A program made the position numbers and the translations under genes. Below are positions 21,541 through 33,060 of a stretch of DNA of 64,000 nucleotides, one piece after another. The stretch is from Apostichopus japonicus (Eukaryota; Echinodermata; Holothuroidea; Aspidochirotida; Stichopodidae): assembly GCF_037975245.1 (NCBI RefSeq), contig NC_092576.1, positions 22,011,611-22,075,610 on the forward strand, read 5' to 3'. Under the pieces are notes generated by a model. That model made no database searches. It was not told where the DNA came from and was given only the letters and a program-made list of their open reading frames with translations. Positions within the stretch are counted from its first letter, which is position 1. Each line of letters opens with the position of its first letter.

Positions 21541-22599
21541 AGTATACACTTTCACTCGTTTGCATTTTGTCCCTGTTTTCACTGGCCGAACCAGTTTATG
21601 TACACCTTTAAAGGTGTAGGTTTACAAGCTATTCCCTTTACTAAGCTTGTAGTATTACATGTCTCAAATTGACACAAACTAGTTCAAACAAAGTAACCAA
21701 AAACATATTTGATGCTTTTACAGAATATATTCTAAAGCACAAAACATATCATGCAGATAATAAGATTATCTACCAGTTAAGGATATTGAAACATGAAAAA
21801 CAAGTACTTTCTGTAAACACTTGGCATAAAAAGACTTTTTCAAATTCAGTTTGAGTTTTTCAAATTTAAGGCACATTTGGAAAAGACATGAAACTTGGTT
21901 GACATACTCGATGACAATTGGCTCATGTATCTGAATACTCAATCACACATGTATTACATACAATTTTATAGCGCAGCGCTTGGTAATGATCACATAAAAG
22001 TGAACGAAAGGAATTTTAAAGAGCAAAATGAACTTTATTAAAGTTTGTGCAAAACAAGTTAAATTTTACAAAACAAGCATTATGGAAACTTTGGTACTGG
22101 AAAATTGAAAAAAAAAACTATTTGTAAGTTCTGACTTTTCTTGATCCCAGATCACGCATTTAATTCTAACTATGTTAAGAAAGTTTTAGAATAACAAGCA
22201 CACAACTGTGCATTGTGATACCTTGCCACAATTATTGTATTGCATGCTGATTGTATAAATAGGCTACAGTATATGGCACTGACTGAGCAATTGGAATGGG
22301 GCACAGGGGGGGGGGGGTCCTCTTGTACATGCCACTGCAAACAGTGGATATGTGGTGATCAAGTTTCTAACCTTGTCTCGGTTCTACCATGTGTGGGTAT
22401 TATTTTGTATTGTTCACGTTTGAATCTGCTTTGAACCTGACCTTAACGTCTCTCAACCAACCATAGAAAGTTGCCCATGAAATGTGTGTTGAGGTATAAC
22501 CCTGTGAACTTATTAACTACGTAATATATATTAAACTATTAATTTACACCATGGACTAACAGACAAGCAACACATTAATGACCATACCAGACTGAAACT

Positions 22600-24990
22600 G
22601 TGAACTTCAAACAGGCAATTACAAACATATTGGATCAAAACAGTGGTTTACCACTGTTGATCTCAGATCACCTTTGACTGCTACCAAAATCAACAGGGAC
22701 CATGTAACATCTATGACAATTACCCGCAACACATACCAAGTATGAACTCAAATGAAGTATGAACTCAAGTTATGGTGGATACATGGTTTTAGACCTCTGT
22801 TGAGTTCGGAGATAACCTTTGACCTCTATCAAAAACAATAGGGATATTGTACTATCTATGACAAACACCCATACCAAGTAAATATAGCTCAATTGAAATT
22901 CCCCCAATCAAGTTTTGGTCCGGGGTCGAAATTTACGCTATTCGGCTTTCCCGAGAATAGTAAAATCATGAGCGGAATACCAAATTGCTTGGGTTCACTA
23001 TTCCGTATGGATAGTGCTAAAAGTGATAGCTAACAACAAACTATGACAAATCCATCTAAATTTTAGTTGCCTGTCACTAGTCAGGGAACCATTTTTTTTT
23101 TTATTTGTTTCCCGGGCTTAAAAACTTGCCCAGAAATACAAAAGCATCTCTCTTAACACGTGAGTTGCAGTTACGTACAGTGCAGTACATACATGTCCCG
23201 TAGCCAACTGCACAGTGCATATCAAGCTTTGCATTTTCCTCCGATTTACTGCACTTTACACATTCCGTATACCATCGCGTCTGTAGGGCAAATTATCACC
23301 TCTTGAATGCTGAAAATGAGTTTTACAGGTCTTCATACTCAGTCATACATTTGACAACTGTCCTGGGAAGTTTCTTGGGTTTTACTCCAATGAGGAAGCT
23401 CATGAAAGTCAGAGTGTTTTTACTCCTAGGTGGATATGTCATATTGAAGGCATAATAAGATGCCACTAAACATCGAAATCCTTAAGCAAGGTAGTCATCT
23501 TGCAAACCACATTAACTTCAATTTGTAGTGAGATACTTGTCAAGTTGAAGAAATCACAGCTCAAAAGCCAGAAACTACAAATGGGTTTCTTTTGACAGTG
23601 TCTTAAATATTAGGAGTGCAACAGAACCAACATCCTGGGTGAGGATTAATGTCTGACCTAGGCCAGCACTTATGAACCAGGGTCCATGTGGACCCCCAGT
23701 CAATGGCGTAGATCCTTGGATGGCTGGGGTGTCATCCGCTCCCCCTTCCCATATTTTTTAACAAACTCCTATTGACTCTAACATTTTCACACAGCAATTG
23801 TTTTGCCAGATATGACCCACCCCTTCAAATTATGAACAAACTGTCAAGACTGTGCTATAATTACTGTACATAGAGAACCCCAAATCCTTGAACACCCCCA
23901 ATGGAGCACTAGAAAAGTATCAACATGACAACAATCAAGATTGTGCCATAAACTAGAGCACCAATGATGCAGATCTCACACATGGATAAGTTAAACTAAT
24001 GACCCGTCATCCAATATTCTTTGTCAATTTTTTTAATCAAAATCCTTCACAGTATGATATCAGTTTAACCATTAAAATTCACAGACACTTTAATTTGACC
24101 CCAAAGGACCCCTTGCTGACCACTGACCAATTGTAACATGTATGCATAGGATAAAATGACCCAAAATGACCACTACTTAGATGTCCATTGACCTAACAGT
24201 GAAGTACCACCAAAGTATCTTTGTGACAATTACTTAAGACTATCCCACAAAAACTGAAGAAAAAGAAGCGTTTTCATAAAATGACCCCTGATGACCACTG
24301 ACCTCAAATCCCTGAACACCCCCAATGAAGCACTACAAAAGTATCATTATGATAAACGAACAACCAATGACCACTACTGTATGTGACCAATGACCCCAAA
24401 TCCCTGAACGAAGCACTACCGAATATCATTATGACAAAAACTCAAGACTGTGCCACAAAACCTCTGTACTAAAAGTCACATTTTCAGTGTTTTCCTAAAA
24501 TGACCACTGACCACAAAACTCTGAACACTGCTTATGCCACATTACGACATCAATTAAGACTGTGCCATAACAACCGGAGAAGAAGCATCTACCCCAAATT
24601 CCTGATTAAACACTCTGAATCAAGCAATACTCAAGTATCATTATGACAAAAACTCAAGACTGTGCAATTGAATCTGTAGTAGAAACATTATTTTTATATT
24701 TTCATTGAATGATCAAAAATGACCACTGCCCACAAACCTCTGACCACCACTGATGACTCATTACCCATCCATCATTGTGTCCAAGTTTCATCAAAACCTG
24801 TCAAAGCATGTACAGGTATACATTGGGTAACGCTCAAACATTGTTGAGAATGAAAGATAGATGAATAAATAGAGTGATAGACACAGCACGATCAGAATAT
24901 TGCTAAAATTATGATCAATTGAAGTTTGCCTCATCAAGATACACACATATTGGACCGTCTGCACTATAAACACTCACTATGTCAACAGAC
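22600..24990. repeat. Degenerate repeat region, TGACCACTGACC-type units
   Basis: Recurring blocks of the type CCCTGAACACCCCCAATG, then GAAGCACTACAAAAGTATC, then ATTATGACAAAAACTCAAG and ACTGTGCCACAAA, are found near 23.88, 24.30, 24.38, 24.52 and 24.60 kb at irregular spacing (roughly 90-400 bp). Between them are runs of TGACC. The region has no coding potential and looks like an old satellite, or the interior of the GAGCCC/GGTTCC family. Confidence 0.6.
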
Positions 24991-24999
24991 TGTTGTCGA

Positions 25000-27900
25000 A
25001 TAACAGCATAGATTCTCTTCCTTTGTATTGATTACAATGAACTGTTTATATTTCTATAATGTTTTCAATAGCTCAGATTATTATTGACACACACTGACAT
25101 CCCCTCCCCCTCAAGCCATGCCTGCAAATTAGCAAATATTACCCAGGTACCATATTTATCTACCTTCAAAGCTCTATTTGGTAAATGTAACTGTTGCCTA
25201 CTGTGTATTTGAACTCTATCACACTGGGATTAGGTTGGGCAACTTACATTGGTTGCTTCATGTGTCTTATTAGGCCAATGTTTGACCATGACTCCAGTGA
25301 GACAGATTTAACCAGATTTCGAGCCAGCGACATAAGACACACACACACATACATACGCCGCCTGACCGCATAGACTCCTCTAGCAAGGAACCATAAAGTA
25401 CATGGCTGGGCTCAAATAATGGAAGCAGAGCTAATTGGGCTAGAGACCGCCACCTCCCCCCCCCCCCCAATCTCTTCTTTTCTGCTGAAACATCCAACAA
25501 GTTGAAAATGAATAGAACAAGTAGATATCACTCCTAAATAACCCCAGTTTGAGTGCTGCTCCGACCGAAATTTTCTAGGCCCTCAAATTGGCCCCATGAC
25601 TCAATTCCATCTCTGGAATACATCACATGCCACGAAATAAAAATGCCCAACTTTTCTGTGGCCCTTTACCATACCTCTGGCTTAATTGCATGCATGCTTG
25701 TGATTGTGAGTTAATGTGCCATTTTGGCCGGAATGGCACCCTTCCAAATATCCTGACCAGGAGTGTTGCACATTACTCCATCTCTAAATCAAATCATGTT
25801 CATACCGTGTCTTGTGTCTTCCCTGGCCAGCATAGGTATATTCTTCAATCAGAAGTGTCAGGATCTGTAACAACAGAAAAGAAAGATCTGCCTGAGACAA
25901 TAAATTTGTGTAAGGCATGATGCAAAGCATAATGATGATAATACAGTTTGTAGTTAAGATTAACACATTGTGATTTGTTGTGTAAGTCCTGCCAATACGC
26001 CTAAATGATGTGTTAACTTGATGTGTTGAAAAGTCAACGCATGGTGAAGTTGATGTAGAATAGCGTATAATTTTATGGTGCCTGAGCAAGTAAATACTGC
26101 TCTGTTGAAGGCCTGTTGTAGTTGAGGTGCTAACCACTGGAAGGGTTACTGATAATAAAGATATACATAATATGCAGTGACAACATAACGGGAGGGGGGG
26201 GGGCGAGGGGGGCTTGCTGGGCTCATCTTTGTTGTGATTAAGAAGACATTCCAATTCTGCTCGCCTCATCAGCGTTCATTCTTTTTTGTATGAGGGGGCT
26301 AAAAAGGTATGTTTCGCTCCCTCATTATTTGCAGAGAATACTTTACGAACAAACATGGTGTATCTGTGTAGTGTTAAGCATCTTCGTTGTGATTAAGGGG
26401 ATTCGAAACATTCCAATATCAATTTTGTTTTATTTTTTGTGCGCCTCACTAGCGTTCATCCTTATTTGTATTTGCCTATGTCTTGCCGCTAATTTTCTCA
26501 GATAATCACATCGTGGAATCACTTTAGACCCCAATGATTTCATTCATACATTCACCACTGCGCCCTCCTCCATTATGCTGAGGTACTATGACCAGCCTTT
26601 TAGTTCTAACGTAGGCCTATACTAGGCTGTCACCCCTGTTCAGTGTTTCCTCTCAGTAAGGTATATTCCATGTTGCATAGGCGGGGCAGTAACCAAGTAA
26701 AGTGACGTATGACACAAGTAAGCCCATTAAAACAAGGTTTTTCCAGTACATACAGTGTGTAAGAAAATTAAACTAGCCTAGTACTAACTTTTTTTTAATG
26801 AATACCTGGGTGCCTCAACATTAACTTATGACACAAATGTAGTTGACAAATTAAATAAGTGCCTAAAACTTGCAATCGGAAACTGAACAAAATATCTCGG
26901 GTGTGCAGTTGTGCATAGGCCTACTGGCAGGTTTCTATATTAAAAACATACCCAATTCTTTTTTAGGCCTAGCTAGCTTACCCTAGGGCCCGGGGGCCTA
27001 GCAGGGATGAGTTTAGTGGTGCCGGAACCAGGCGCCATTTCATAAAAACAGTGTGAGTTAGTGTGTAATATTTCAATGTCAATGGGAATGTTCACTACGA
27101 CTGGGGGGCCTGGAGCCCTGCCAAAATCACCCCTGGGGCCTAGGCCTTGCCTAAAGTTGTTTTCACTGTCATGCACATAAAAAAGTGACGTCATAATCAA
27201 AGTGACGTCAGCTAGCCTGTCCCCGCCCATAGAGGGTTGCATCGACATCACAAACACCACAATGCAGCGATTGTGCGTAGATGCATTCTTGCAACCTAGC
27301 CTAGCTCTGTACAGTAACACTTAAGTAACACTGTAGTGTACGCCTAGCCTAGACAAATTGGTGCGGCTACATCGTCATTTGCACGGTTGGGGCTTCAAGG
27401 TTCAAATTTTTGTGCCAGGAATAAATCCCCCGCGCACCACAAACTTTCCAATCTGGGGGATACGCTAGATGTCAACAAACCAATACTCCCCTGGGACCAG
27501 GCTGTATTTCATGTTATAATCACACCGAAGGTACACTGTGAATTTATTTTTTCTTTGCCACGAAAAAATCTAGACCACTTGCATTGAAACGGCACAGTTA
27601 CTGTACTCTAAGAGTACTATTAATTACATACTCCGAACTGAAAAATTTAAATTGTAGAGCCAAACAGACATGTAATATTACTAATATGTAACGCTCGCAA
27701 TTGAATTTGATGGCAGTTAACAAGTTCTGGTGTGCAATTTTGCTTGCTGCAATCCTGTACACATTTTTCGCTTGTGCCAAGGAAGATGTTTGAATTCTAC
27801 ACCGGTATGCCAAGTATATAATATTCATTTTCTTATTTGCCGCCATACGCCAAGGCCTAAAGTAAGTTCCACGCTAAAGATCATCAATTCAGAGTGCACG

Positions 27901-28957
27901 AAATGCAGACTGGCCTTGGGACTGGGACTCTGGGAGGGCACTATTTTCTCTGGGTGACCTGATGAGCAAGACGTACCTCGATTTGTTAGTTGTCTAGATT
28001 TGCTTTTGGTGTTACTTTGTTCTTCATCACTTTGCATTTCTGTGTGGTTTTTGACGTCATTTCATTGCAAAGTGTAGGCCTATCCTATTTAAGCTCAGGC
28101 TAGGCCTAGTATTGTAGTAACAAACAGTATGGGCCTAAGGCATACTAAGTCCCAACTCATAATGCAGTAAGTCATAACGTTAGGCTATTTTGTTAATGCC
28201 CTGTACGAGACCATACTGGATATACAGTAGGCTAGGCTACTAACAATTTATCGATTTAAGCCTGAATTAACATAGGCTATATTCTTTCTTGTTATCACTA
28301 AGTACCAGAATATTATGTCAACACAACACCTTTCCCGTTGCACTTCAGAAAATCTGCCTGCTTGTGTTACAGAAAACCACCTCTAAAGTTCTCTTCTGGT
28401 CATCGTGAATGTGAGTGTACGGCGTGTACATGTGCTGTGCAGGCGTGCTTAATGATTTTGCATGCACACATATGTACTACTACGAGTTGGGTACTGTTCA
28501 TACAAGGTGGTACGTCAAGTTACTCACCAGGGTAGGTATACTAACTTTAAAGTTACAATCTACCAGGATGATATGCTAGAAGCACGATCGTTCAAGTTGT
28601 AAATATACTCGAAACTAGTAGTTGTTTGAATAAAATCGTGTAAAACAACGAGTGAACTCGTACAGTAAAATGTTATGTAGGAAACTCACCCCATCCCGTT
28701 CCAATATACTCGCTACATTTTGCCACCCTTTCACGATACGAACAGCTTAGTAAAGTCAGCACTTCATCAGAAACTAAACATGTACGTTTACCACCGGTGT
28801 GAAGTTAGATACTTATTCCTCGTTCGACATTCGCGAATGAGTAACTGCTACCTACCCAGTTACTTATTCGACAATGGTATGGACGTAACACATAGGGCAA
28901 GACGAATGCTTTCTTACAAGATGTTCAACATTTGGTCGTGGAAATAGGTTTATATGT
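25000..28957. other. Non-coding, mixed repeats; possible regulatory DNA
   Basis: At 25.30-25.42 kb there is a CA tract followed by AGCAAGGAACC and GGGCTC, an inverted end of the repeat family seen at 9.16 kb. A diverged direct duplication (TTGTGATTAAG...GCGTTCATcCTT) covers 26.22-26.30 and 26.38-26.47 kb. Around 26.9-28.3 kb the sequence is rich in GCCTAG/TAGGCC. Several ORFs of 60-160 codons occur but have no splice or domain support. Confidence 0.5.
27185..27230 (-). promoter_or_regulatory. Two CRE palindromes plus GC box
   Basis: TGACGTCA occurs at 27186-27193 and 27203-27210, followed by CCCCGCCC (27221-27228), a GC box read on the minus strand as GGGCGGGG. This is a typical ATF/CREB plus Sp1 promoter grammar. 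It lies about 6.3 kb upstream of the NLR start exon, which must have an upstream untranslated exon, but no direct link could be shown. Confidence 0.35.
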
Positions 28958-28965
28958 GGGTCATA

Positions 28966-29436
28966 CATAGGCGTAGGAGGCGGGGGGGCTGGGGGGACTG
29001 CAGCCCCCCCAACCAATTTTTTTGGTGAAAATTCGGGCAATATGCTTAGAATTTTTCGGGCACCTACTGGAAGGATAATAATTTGCAATGTGTTTTTCAT
29101 TTTTTTTGGTGAAAATTCGGCAATATGCTGAGAATTATTCGGGCATCTACTGAAAGAATAATAATTTGCAATGTGTTTTTCAATGGTTAAACTTATATTA
29201 TTATTATTATCATTATTGTTGTAACGACTTCCCCAATAATTCTAACCAATATGGAAGGGTAATAACACGGAAAATGATTTTATGTTATTGGCAGGTGATG
29301 TAATAACTGATGGATGCCTATATGATATGCACATTAACATGTGGAACGCGCGCAGAGCGCGCGAAAAAAATTTGGTTATATTTTTCGGGGAAGTCGTTAC
29401 AGCCCCCCCAAATCAAATGAGGCTCCTACGCCTATG
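28966..29436. mobile_element. hAT-like MITE (471 bp) with 8-bp target-site duplication
   Basis: Perfect 14-bp terminal inverted repeats (CATAGGCGTAGGAG at 28966 and CTCCTACGCCTATG ending at 29436) are flanked on both sides by GGGTCATA (28958-28965 and 29437-29444). An 8-bp target duplication is the hallmark of hAT transposases. Inside are a subterminal G/C-run hairpin (28979-29010), an 84-bp tandem duplication (about 29015-29183) and an inner inverted pair TGTAACGACTTCCCC (29220 and 29387-29401). There is no transposase ORF, so it must be mobilised in trans. Confidence 0.85.
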
Positions 29437-30280
29437 GGGTCATATGAACTCTAATGACAATGTAGAAGAGTACCATAATGCATCTTGCCCGGTCCAAAAA
29501 GTTCTTGACCAATTAAAATGACCACTACTTCATCATTTATTAAATTGATGTAAAGGGACCTGAAAAAAATCCCTTTAGGTCCTAATCAAGACCAGCACGC
29601 CTTGGACCGCCTAACCAATGGGTCATATGAACTCTAATGACAATGTATAAGAGTACCATAATGCGACTTGCCAGGGCTAAAGAGTGCTTGACCAATTAAA
29701 CAGACCACTGAATCATCATGTTTTTAAATGAATGTTACATGACCTGAAAAAAACATTTAGGCCCCAATAACAACAAGAACGCCTTGGACCACCTAACCAA
29801 TGGGTCATATGAACTCTAATGACAATATAGAAGAGGACAAGTATGCGTCTTGCCCTGTCCAAAGTATGCTTGACCAATTAAAATGGCTACTACATCATCA
29901 CTTCTTAAATTAATGTAACCGGACCTGAAAAACACCGTAAGGCCCTAATCAAAACCAGCACGCCTTGGACCACCAAACCAATGGGTCATATGAACTCAAA
30001 AGACATTGTAGAAGTGTACAATAATGCGTCTTGCCCGCTCCAAAGAATGCTTGACCAATTAAAATGACCACTAAATCATCACTACTTATTAATTTGATGT
30101 AAAGGGACCTGAAAAAGTCCCTTTAGATCCTAATCAAGACCAGCACGCTTTGAACCACCCAAACAATGGGTCATATGAACTCTAATAACAATGTAGAAGA
30201 TTACCATAATGCGTCTTGCCTGGTCCAAAGAGTGCTTGACCAATTAAAATGACCACTACATCATCACTTCTTAAAGTCTG
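29437..30280. repeat. Tandem array, ~183-bp unit, about 4.6 copies
   Basis: GGGTCATATGAACTC starts units at 29437, 29620, 29802, 29983 and 30168 (spacing 181-185). Each unit also carries CTTGACCAATTAAA and CACGCCTTGGACC. The MITE above ends exactly at the first unit. Confidence 0.92.
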
Positions 30281-32937
30281 AAGCTAAAAAAAAGCTTTTA
30301 GTGATGTTATTAACCACACTCAACCATTAAAGATGAACGATAGTGATTTTTCAGCATCGACGAAAAATACGATTTTATTCAAGAGTATTCTAGTTGGTTT
30401 CCATATTACACATGTGAAAATTCAATTCAATCCGATGTTGGGAAAGGCTTAAAAAAAAAAATCCTAAACTCGTTGATTTTTTAAACAAAAATTGGGCTTT
30501 TCGCGAACAGCGATATGATGATCACGTGATCTACAGTGATATGTGACGTCATAATGATGATAACAAAGTGAGCTCGGCGTAGTGTACTTCAGCGGTGTGC
30601 ACTAAGTGTGTAAGTTTAGTTGCAACCTAATCTATATTGGACTCGACAAACAGCCTAAACCAGAGAGGAGATTTGATACACTGCGTGGGACATTTAAATG
30701 GTCTAATTTTAATAAGGTGTTATTGTTCCTGCTTTTTCTTGTCGTTTTAGTGAAGCCAACTGCCCCAATGTATATTACGGAATAATCGGTCATAGAGCCA
30801 TCTCGGGCCCAATTGAAATTTGCGTGTGGCAAGGTCACTAAAGTAAAAAAAAGTTTGAAAGATTGATGCTTTTATGCCGTATTATTTATATATATCCCGA
30901 TAAATGCAACAGTAAGTGTTGGAACTGGAAGACATGTCAGACGTGAACAACCTAATGACTATGTGAGGAGAGAATCCACTTTCAAATTTCAATTGGGGCA
31001 TGGACGTCGCTTAGGCAGAGTTTTTTTGGGCAGAGATGTGTTAATACCCTCCAAACCACTTTAAGTGTAATACGAATAGGAAATGTGTGTATGCTCGAGC
31101 GAAACAAAACATCGTGTAAGTATTACTTACGGTAGCGCACACTGTCACTTATGTTTGCACAGTGTGAAAGTACCGTTTGCGGACCTACGTGAAGTTGGGC
31201 TAGAATACGATTCCTCCTGAAGCCCAAACCACGAGGCATGCATGTGAATAAACGCAATAGGCATTGCATGTAGTGAGAAAATTGTTCGAGCTAGACTAAC
31301 AACTGGATTGAGTTCGAATGCGGTTGTATTTCAAGCTCAATGAAACCTTTCTGTTGGATTTAATGACGCACGGAACAAGGAACGTTTATGTTTTACAGTA
31401 GGCCTAGTGCATACAAGCGAATCTACTTTGTTCAGAACTTTCTTTCGGATGTTATACTAAACTGCGTTTGAGACTATCATCACTATTGTTATTGTGCCAG
31501 TTTGACTGGTAAGTGAGCACATTCATACATCACTCTGTATAAAACCCGCCAAAAACGTGATCTTGAGATTTACGTTACTTTGGGTCAGCTTGCGAGTTAC
31601 CTCTTCAGATATTGGGAAATCGTTGCGAAATCGTAAATTTCGTAAAAAAAAAACTGGCAAACACGTGGTGAAGAAATCAAGAAACACCATGATATTCATT
31701 ATCTATTTATGTCTTGAACATTACGCCGGAAAATAACAGTTATGCTGACACGGAATGCACGTACAGCTCCGTACTGAACAGTCTGTTCACAACAGAAAAG
31801 ATCATCACAGTGACGTCATTCACTGACCTGAGGGCTGTTCAAGGTCGTTGCAGTGTTTGCAAATTCCTAAATTATGGAGACGAAAAAACGCCGTTTTAAT
31901 TCCCTTTTTATAACTTTCCGGTGTGCTATTTGGAAAATTAAAAAAATATGTTGCTTGGTAACATATAAACTACATTATATATGAAAATGAGAGATTTTTC
32001 TTCTGTCACTATCGTTCTACTTTAAGTAACACCTAATTTACTACGTTCGTATATGGCGGCTTATAAACAATCGCACTCTGTATTTAATTTTGTGCAAAAA
32101 TTTGATGTAACCTGAATGTTAATGTTTATGATAATATCCATCGGTATAAAAAGGAACTTTACTTTGATTTCAGTGTGCAATGTTCGAGGAACCTCTATAT
32201 GAATTGATATTAACCTTCCCATAGTTGAAAAATTGTTCTTCTTGCAAACATTTTTCTTTTTTTGTGTACCTCATTGTATCTTACGGAAGGACTTTTATGA
32301 TAATCTTGATAAACCCAGCCCTAGAAAATAGGAGATTAATGACAATACAGAAACTTACCTTCACTGATGTAGTTTGTCAGAATATCCTTTGATAAAAGTT
32401 ATTAGACACTGGCTAGATGTGAATATTTTTTTCAATGTTGTTGATCCACGGTTGCGTTAAGATGCAGGTATTGTAACATATATCGAGTCAGTGTATGAGA
32501 AATACCGAAGTCTGTAACAATCAAACTGACGTTGACGAATTTCAATCGGAACATATAGTTCATGTATTCCGTTTCAATAATATATTTAATATTGAATATT
32601 CACAACCACAGTATATAAACTACTCGTATCGGCTGATAAAGATATTCCGCTGAATTCCCGTCGTCGATTTTTTCTTTAAATTACATCAAACAGTGTCTTA
32701 AATACTGTTATACTTACATCTCCCGAAGAAACAAAAATCGTTTGTCACCGTGTACACAATTAGATAATTATGCAAAGCAAGACGAAAGCGATCACAAATG
32801 AGTGTTTACAAGTAGACTCACGAAGTTTCCAAAACTTTCCAAACGTAAAACAACTAATGAAGTTTGTTGAGGTATAGATCACTTGAGGAATATATGTGAC
32901 CGAACGTATAGAGAGTTCTAAACAAGTAGTGACTTAC
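30281..32937. other. Non-coding; scattered CRE palindromes and one orphan splice donor
   Basis: TGACGTCA occurs at 30544 and 31811. An inverted pair CCCAATTGAAATTTG/CAAATTTCAATTGGG lies at about 30.81 and 30.98 kb. On the minus strand, CATCAGTGAAG is followed by a consensus GTAAGT at 32358, possibly the end of an untranslated exon. No coding exon is seen. Confidence 0.4.
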
Positions 32938-33060
32938 CTCCGCTAACTGTCTTTCCGTTAATAAGTTTCCTTCTAGTCCTACAACGCTTTTAATTCTGAG
33001 CACTACGAAAAAAACTATGGTCGTGTCGGGTCATGATTGGCTACTGATAATATGCAAATT
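32938..33060 (-). promoter_or_regulatory. Candidate minus-strand promoter and untranslated first exon
   Basis: Reading the minus strand, an octamer ATTTGCAT (33059-33052) and a CCAAT box (33040-33036) stand about 100 bases before TTAGCGGAG followed by the consensus donor GTAAGTC (exon end 32938). This could be an untranslated first exon of a gene running left, possibly the NLR gene 12 kb away. There is no TATA box and no expression evidence. Confidence 0.22.

Noticed and set aside
19461-25420. A single 6-kb transposon bounded by inverted GAGCCC/GGTTCC ends
   Set aside because: The interval contains the NLR start exon and unrelated repeats. Separate copies of the family are the simpler reading.
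25784-26269. Minus-strand 161-codon ORF
   Set aside because: Low-complexity, Ile/Leu/Thr/Ser-rich and runs through a G/C homopolymer (PPSPPPLPL). No domain or conserved motif is visible.
26973-27320. Minus-strand 115-codon ORF over the CRE/GC-box region
   Set aside because: Gly/Pro-rich because of local GC content. The region looks regulatory rather than coding.
30807-30998. 15-bp inverted pair CCCAATTGAAATTTG, considered as a MITE
   Set aside because: No target duplication and no further terminal similarity; it could be chance in AT-rich DNA.
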